From assembly GCA_030684415.1 (NCBI GenBank), contig JAUXNL010000338.1:1-9358 (forward strand): 9,358 nucleotides of DNA. Reading direction: 5' to 3'. This document shows, piece after piece, positions 7,640 to 9,358 of the stretch. Within the stretch, counting starts at the first letter, position 1. Each line of letters starts with the position of its first letter. This DNA comes from Moraxellaceae bacterium (lineage in GTDB: Bacteria > Pseudomonadota > Gammaproteobacteria > Pseudomonadales > Moraxellaceae). The notes below the pieces were generated by a model. It saw nothing but the letters and a program-made list of their open reading frames with translations, was not told the DNA's origin and did not search any database. Made by a program: the position numbers and the translations under genes.

Positions 7640-8064
7640 AAGCGCCCATCATGTCAGCAGGTGGTGCGCCATGGCGGCGAATGAGGGGAGTCTCTCAGGA
7701 GCGTCCAACGGCACACTGACTGCCCGACGCTGCACGGCCCCACCACCTGAGCATCAGTGCCGCGGCACAACGGCGGAAAGCCGGGCGATTCGCGGCAGGC
7801 TCCGGCCGCGAATCCATCACCCTTGCATGATGGACTCAGCCCACGATGGATGTTTTTCAGCGTGGACTAACAGCCACAGCGCACAGACGTCGGCCACGCC
7901 CGCAAACGGCGCCCTGCGCCGAAACGTGCAATCACCCGCCGAACCATCGTGATCGCCGGCCCTCACCCGCGCCACCGGCATGGCACCCTGCCTGTCATGC
8001 CACTGTCACCTAAGTGCAAGAAAAACCTCGCAGAATTGTCATCCTTCGCCCGCCGGATGACGCC
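7640..8064. other. 425-bp non-coding stretch with several inverted repeats
   Basis: No believable gene lies here. A 93-codon plus-strand frame (7671-7952) exists, but it has no ribosome site, a composition of scattered Arg, Pro, Ser and Cys, and runs through the hairpins, so I do not call it. The region holds paired hairpins at 7787-7834 (listed separately), a CCACG/CGTGG pair (7841-7845, 7861-7865) with a T5 run (7852-7856) in its loop, and GGCATG/CATGCC (7977-7982, 7996-8001). It must contain the 3' end of the lipoprotein transcript and the promoter of the ZntB-like gene, but neither a clear terminator nor a clear promoter could be fixed. Confidence 0.55.
7787..7834. repeat. Two adjacent hairpins downstream of the lipoprotein gene
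   Basis: GATTCGCGGC (7787-7796) and GCCGCGAATC (7805-7814) form a perfect 10-bp stem with an 8-base loop. Directly after it, TCCATCA (7813-7819) and TGATGGA (7828-7834) form a second perfect stem of 7 bp. The two share bases 7813-7814, so they compete at that edge. No T-run follows, so this is more likely a REP-like element, a transcript-end stabiliser or part of a small RNA than an intrinsic terminator. Confidence 0.5.
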
Positions 8065-9081
8065 ATGCCCACGCCCATCAGCCACTACGGCGCCGACCTC
8101 ACCGGCCTGATCTGGGCTTATGTGTTTTCGGCCGACGGCGACAGCCGCGCACTGCGGCCGGCCGACACTGAAGAGTGGTTAGCTGCCCCCGACAACGCTG
8201 CGGGCGAATTCATCTGGCTGCATTGCAACCTGGCCCATGCCGGCACCGAAAACTGGCTGCGCCGCCACCTGACACTCTCTGACCAGTTTTACGAAACCCT
8301 GCACGAAGGCACCCGCTCCACGCGCATCGACCATGCCGATGGCGCCCTGATTGCCGTGCTCAACGACGTGCTGTTCGATTTTTCCTTTGATGCGTCCGAT
8401 ATCGCCACACTCTGGCTGTCGGTCGATGCCCGCGTGGTGGTGACCGCACGCACGCACCCGTTGCGCTCGGTGGACATGCTGCGCGAGGCCGTGAAAAAAG
8501 GGGAACGCCTGCGCTCGCCGGTGGAGCTGCTCATGCACTTGCTGCGCGACGAGGCCGACGTGCTCGTACAGATCGTGCGCGACATCGCCACCCGCGTGGA
8601 CAGCATCGAAGACCGCCTGCTCGGCAGCCATATCGGCAACGGCCGCAGCCAGCTCGGTAATTTCCGGCGTTTGCTGGTGCGCTTGCAGCGCCTGCTGGCA
8701 CCAGAGCCGTCGGCGCTGTTCCGCCTGCTCAACCGGCCGCCGGCCTGGGTGCAGGAGCGCGACGTGCTGGAGCTGCGTCAGTCCACCGAAGAATTTTCCA
8801 CCGCGCTCAGCGACATGACGGCGCTGCAAGAGCGCATCAAACTGCTGCAGGAAGAAATTGCCGCCACCATCAACGAGCAGAACAACCGCAGCCTGTTTGT
8901 GCTCACCACGGTGTCGGTGCTGGCCCTGCCCATCAACATGATTGCCGGCCTGTTCGGCATGAACGTGGGCGGCATTCCGCTGGCGGAAGACAGCGCCGGC
9001 TTCTGGATTGTGGTGGCGATTGTGGCCACCTTCACGGTGATGGCTGGCAAGCTGCTGTTCCGCGGCCGGCACGAGCCCTGA
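8065..9081 (+). CDS. zntB: CorA-family divalent metal transporter, ZntB-like
   Basis: The 338-residue protein follows the ZntB branch of the CorA family. A large N-terminal cytoplasmic domain begins GLIWAYVFSADG (14-25), with WLHCNLAHAG (51-60) and TRSTRIDHADGALIAVLNDV (83-102). A long helical section (about 150-275) leads into two C-terminal membrane helices (about 276-297 and 311-331). GMN (298-300) ends the first helix and is followed by VGGIPL, the form seen in ZntB-type proteins. CorA proteins are pentameric channels for Mg2+; ZntB moves Zn2+, in E. coli together with protons. Which metal applies here is inferred from similarity only. ATG 8065 is preferred because it starts just before the conserved region and GGATGA lies upstream. 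GTG 8014 would add 17 residues without a ribosome site. The gene appears to stand alone. Confidence 0.9.
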   Translation: MPTPISHYGADLTGLIWAYVFSADGDSRALRPADTEEWLAAPDNAAGEFIWLHCNLAHAGTENWLRRHLTLSDQFYETLHEGTRSTRIDHADGALIAVLNDVLFDFSFDASDIATLWLSVDARVVVTARTHPLRSVDMLREAVKKGERLRSPVELLMHLLRDEADVLVQIVRDIATRVDSIEDRLLGSHIGNGRSQLGNFRRLLVRLQRLLAPEPSALFRLLNRPPAWVQERDVLELRQSTEEFSTALSDMTALQERIKLLQEEIAATINEQNNRSLFVLTTVSVLALPINMIAGLFGMNVGGIPLAEDSAGFWIVVAIVATFTVMAGKLLFRGRHEP

Positions 9082-9121
9082 AGCCCTGCAGAAAGGTGAC
9101 GACACCAATTCTGTAGGTCTG

Positions 9122-9168
9122 GCTTTGATGTGTGTGAGTGACGCCGGCCTGTGAAACCGGTTCAAAGC
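9122..9168. other. Possible structured RNA element after the ZntB-like gene
   Basis: GCTTTGA (9122-9128) and TCAAAGC (9162-9168) form a perfect 7-bp outer stem. Inside it, GCCGG (9143-9147) and CCGGT (9157-9161) form an inner stem with one wobble pair, which stacks directly on the 3' side of the outer stem. A 14-base stretch stays unpaired on the 5' side. This could fold in the 3' untranslated part of the transporter mRNA. No known RNA family is recognised, and chance is possible. Confidence 0.25.
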
Positions 9169-9248
9169 GAACGGGGCGACTCAAAGAGGATCAGGAGAGT
9201 GCGCAGATTTCGTGGTGAAGCGCGGGATTCATCACAACGGGCAAATAT

Positions 9249-9277
9249 CTTCGCGATGCACGGACTCCTACGCGAAG
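9249..9277 (-). repeat. REP-like GTAGGAG palindromic repeat
   Basis: CTTCGCG (9249-9255) and CGCGAAG (9271-9277) form a perfect 7-bp stem. Read on the minus strand, the element is CTTCGCGTAGGAGTCC followed by GTGCATCGCGAAG. GTAGGAG followed by a CGCGA close is the pattern of scattered repeats common in intergenic DNA of pseudomonads, xanthomonads and relatives, many of which belong to the GTAG-type REP group mobilised by RAYT transposases. The assignment is from pattern memory. A run of seven C follows on the plus strand. Confidence 0.5.
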
Positions 9278-9286
9278 CCCCCCCTT

Positions 9287-9322
9287 AACAGCTTGCTGAA
9301 AAATGCTTTTCAGCAAGCTGTT
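9287..9322. terminator. 16-bp perfect stem-loop, probable terminator or insertion-sequence-end relic
   Basis: AACAGCTTGCTGAAAA (9287-9302) and TTTTCAGCAAGCTGTT (9307-9322) pair perfectly around the 4-base loop ATGC. It is the strongest stem in the window and lies 206 bp after the transporter gene. Only TTT (9321-9323) follows on the plus strand, so as an intrinsic terminator it is imperfect. The arm CAGCTTGCTGAAAA also resembles the ends of some insertion sequences, so two abutting ends of a short element are an alternative. Confidence 0.5.
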
Positions 9323-9323
9323 T

Positions 9324-9358
9324 CCCGGCCAGGGATGGCCGGGTCGCGAATCAATCAC
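9324..9358. repeat. GC hairpin with tail at the right window edge
   Basis: CCCGGCC (9324-9330) and GGCCGGG (9337-9343) form a perfect 7-bp stem around AGGGAT, directly after the 16-bp stem. The tail GCGAATCAATCAC (9346-9358) differs by one base from GCGAATCCATCAC (7808-7820), which also forms part of and follows a hairpin. Together these suggest a dispersed repeat that may continue past the window. Confidence 0.4.

Noticed and set aside
7671..7952. 93-codon plus-strand frame in the non-coding spacer
   Set aside because: No ribosome site, no recognisable domain, and it runs through perfect hairpins. Kept only as a remote possibility.
8179..9165. 328-codon minus-strand frame opposite the ZntB-like gene
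   Set aside because: His/Gln/Ala-rich shadow of a gene with the GMN motif and two membrane helices.

Overview
The window reads as a chromosomal segment of a GC-rich proteobacterium. A gammaproteobacterium is my best guess, with a betaproteobacterium as the alternative. The evidence is the gene families present (a long-tailed RhlE helicase, a Na/Pi cotransporter with a PhoU-like domain, a DUF2062 protein and a ZntB-type CorA transporter), strong GGAG-type ribosome sites, and a REP-like GTAGGAG repeat near the right end. No ribosomal RNA or other species-level marker is present, so the genus cannot be named.

Left part (1-1181): two toxin-antitoxin loci stand head to head. On the minus strand, cut by the window edge, is the start of an AbrB/MazE-type (VapB-like) antitoxin. 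On the plus strand is a complete higB-higA pair. Each locus has a readable promoter overlapped by inverted repeats that look like autoregulatory operators. This part is visibly less GC-rich than the rest and is the most likely acquired (accessory) DNA.

Middle part (1228-5523): two minus-strand genes, a Na+/phosphate cotransporter and a DUF2062 membrane protein, overlap by ATGA and are presumably co-translated. Diverging from them is rhlE, a DEAD-box RNA helicase. It appears to start with TTG and carries a long Asn/Gly/Ser-rich disordered tail. Its likely promoter has the -10 box at the centre of a perfect 15-bp palindrome.

Right part (5647-9358): two unrecognised exported proteins are probably co-transcribed. 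One is a 495-residue periplasmic or secreted protein with six cysteines after its signal peptide; the other is a 146-residue lipoprotein. A 425-bp non-coding stretch with a cluster of hairpins follows, then a ZntB-like CorA transporter. The last 277 bp hold no gene but are dense in inverted repeats: a possible RNA fold, a REP-like element, a 16-bp perfect stem and a second GC hairpin. The tail of that last hairpin resembles the sequence next to the hairpin at 7787-7814.

The core genes are housekeeping: phosphate and divalent-metal transport and RNA remodelling. The least explained material is the exported protein plus lipoprotein pair, the repeat-rich spacers and the RhlE tail. I see no clear defence system, CRISPR array, prophage or complete insertion sequence.
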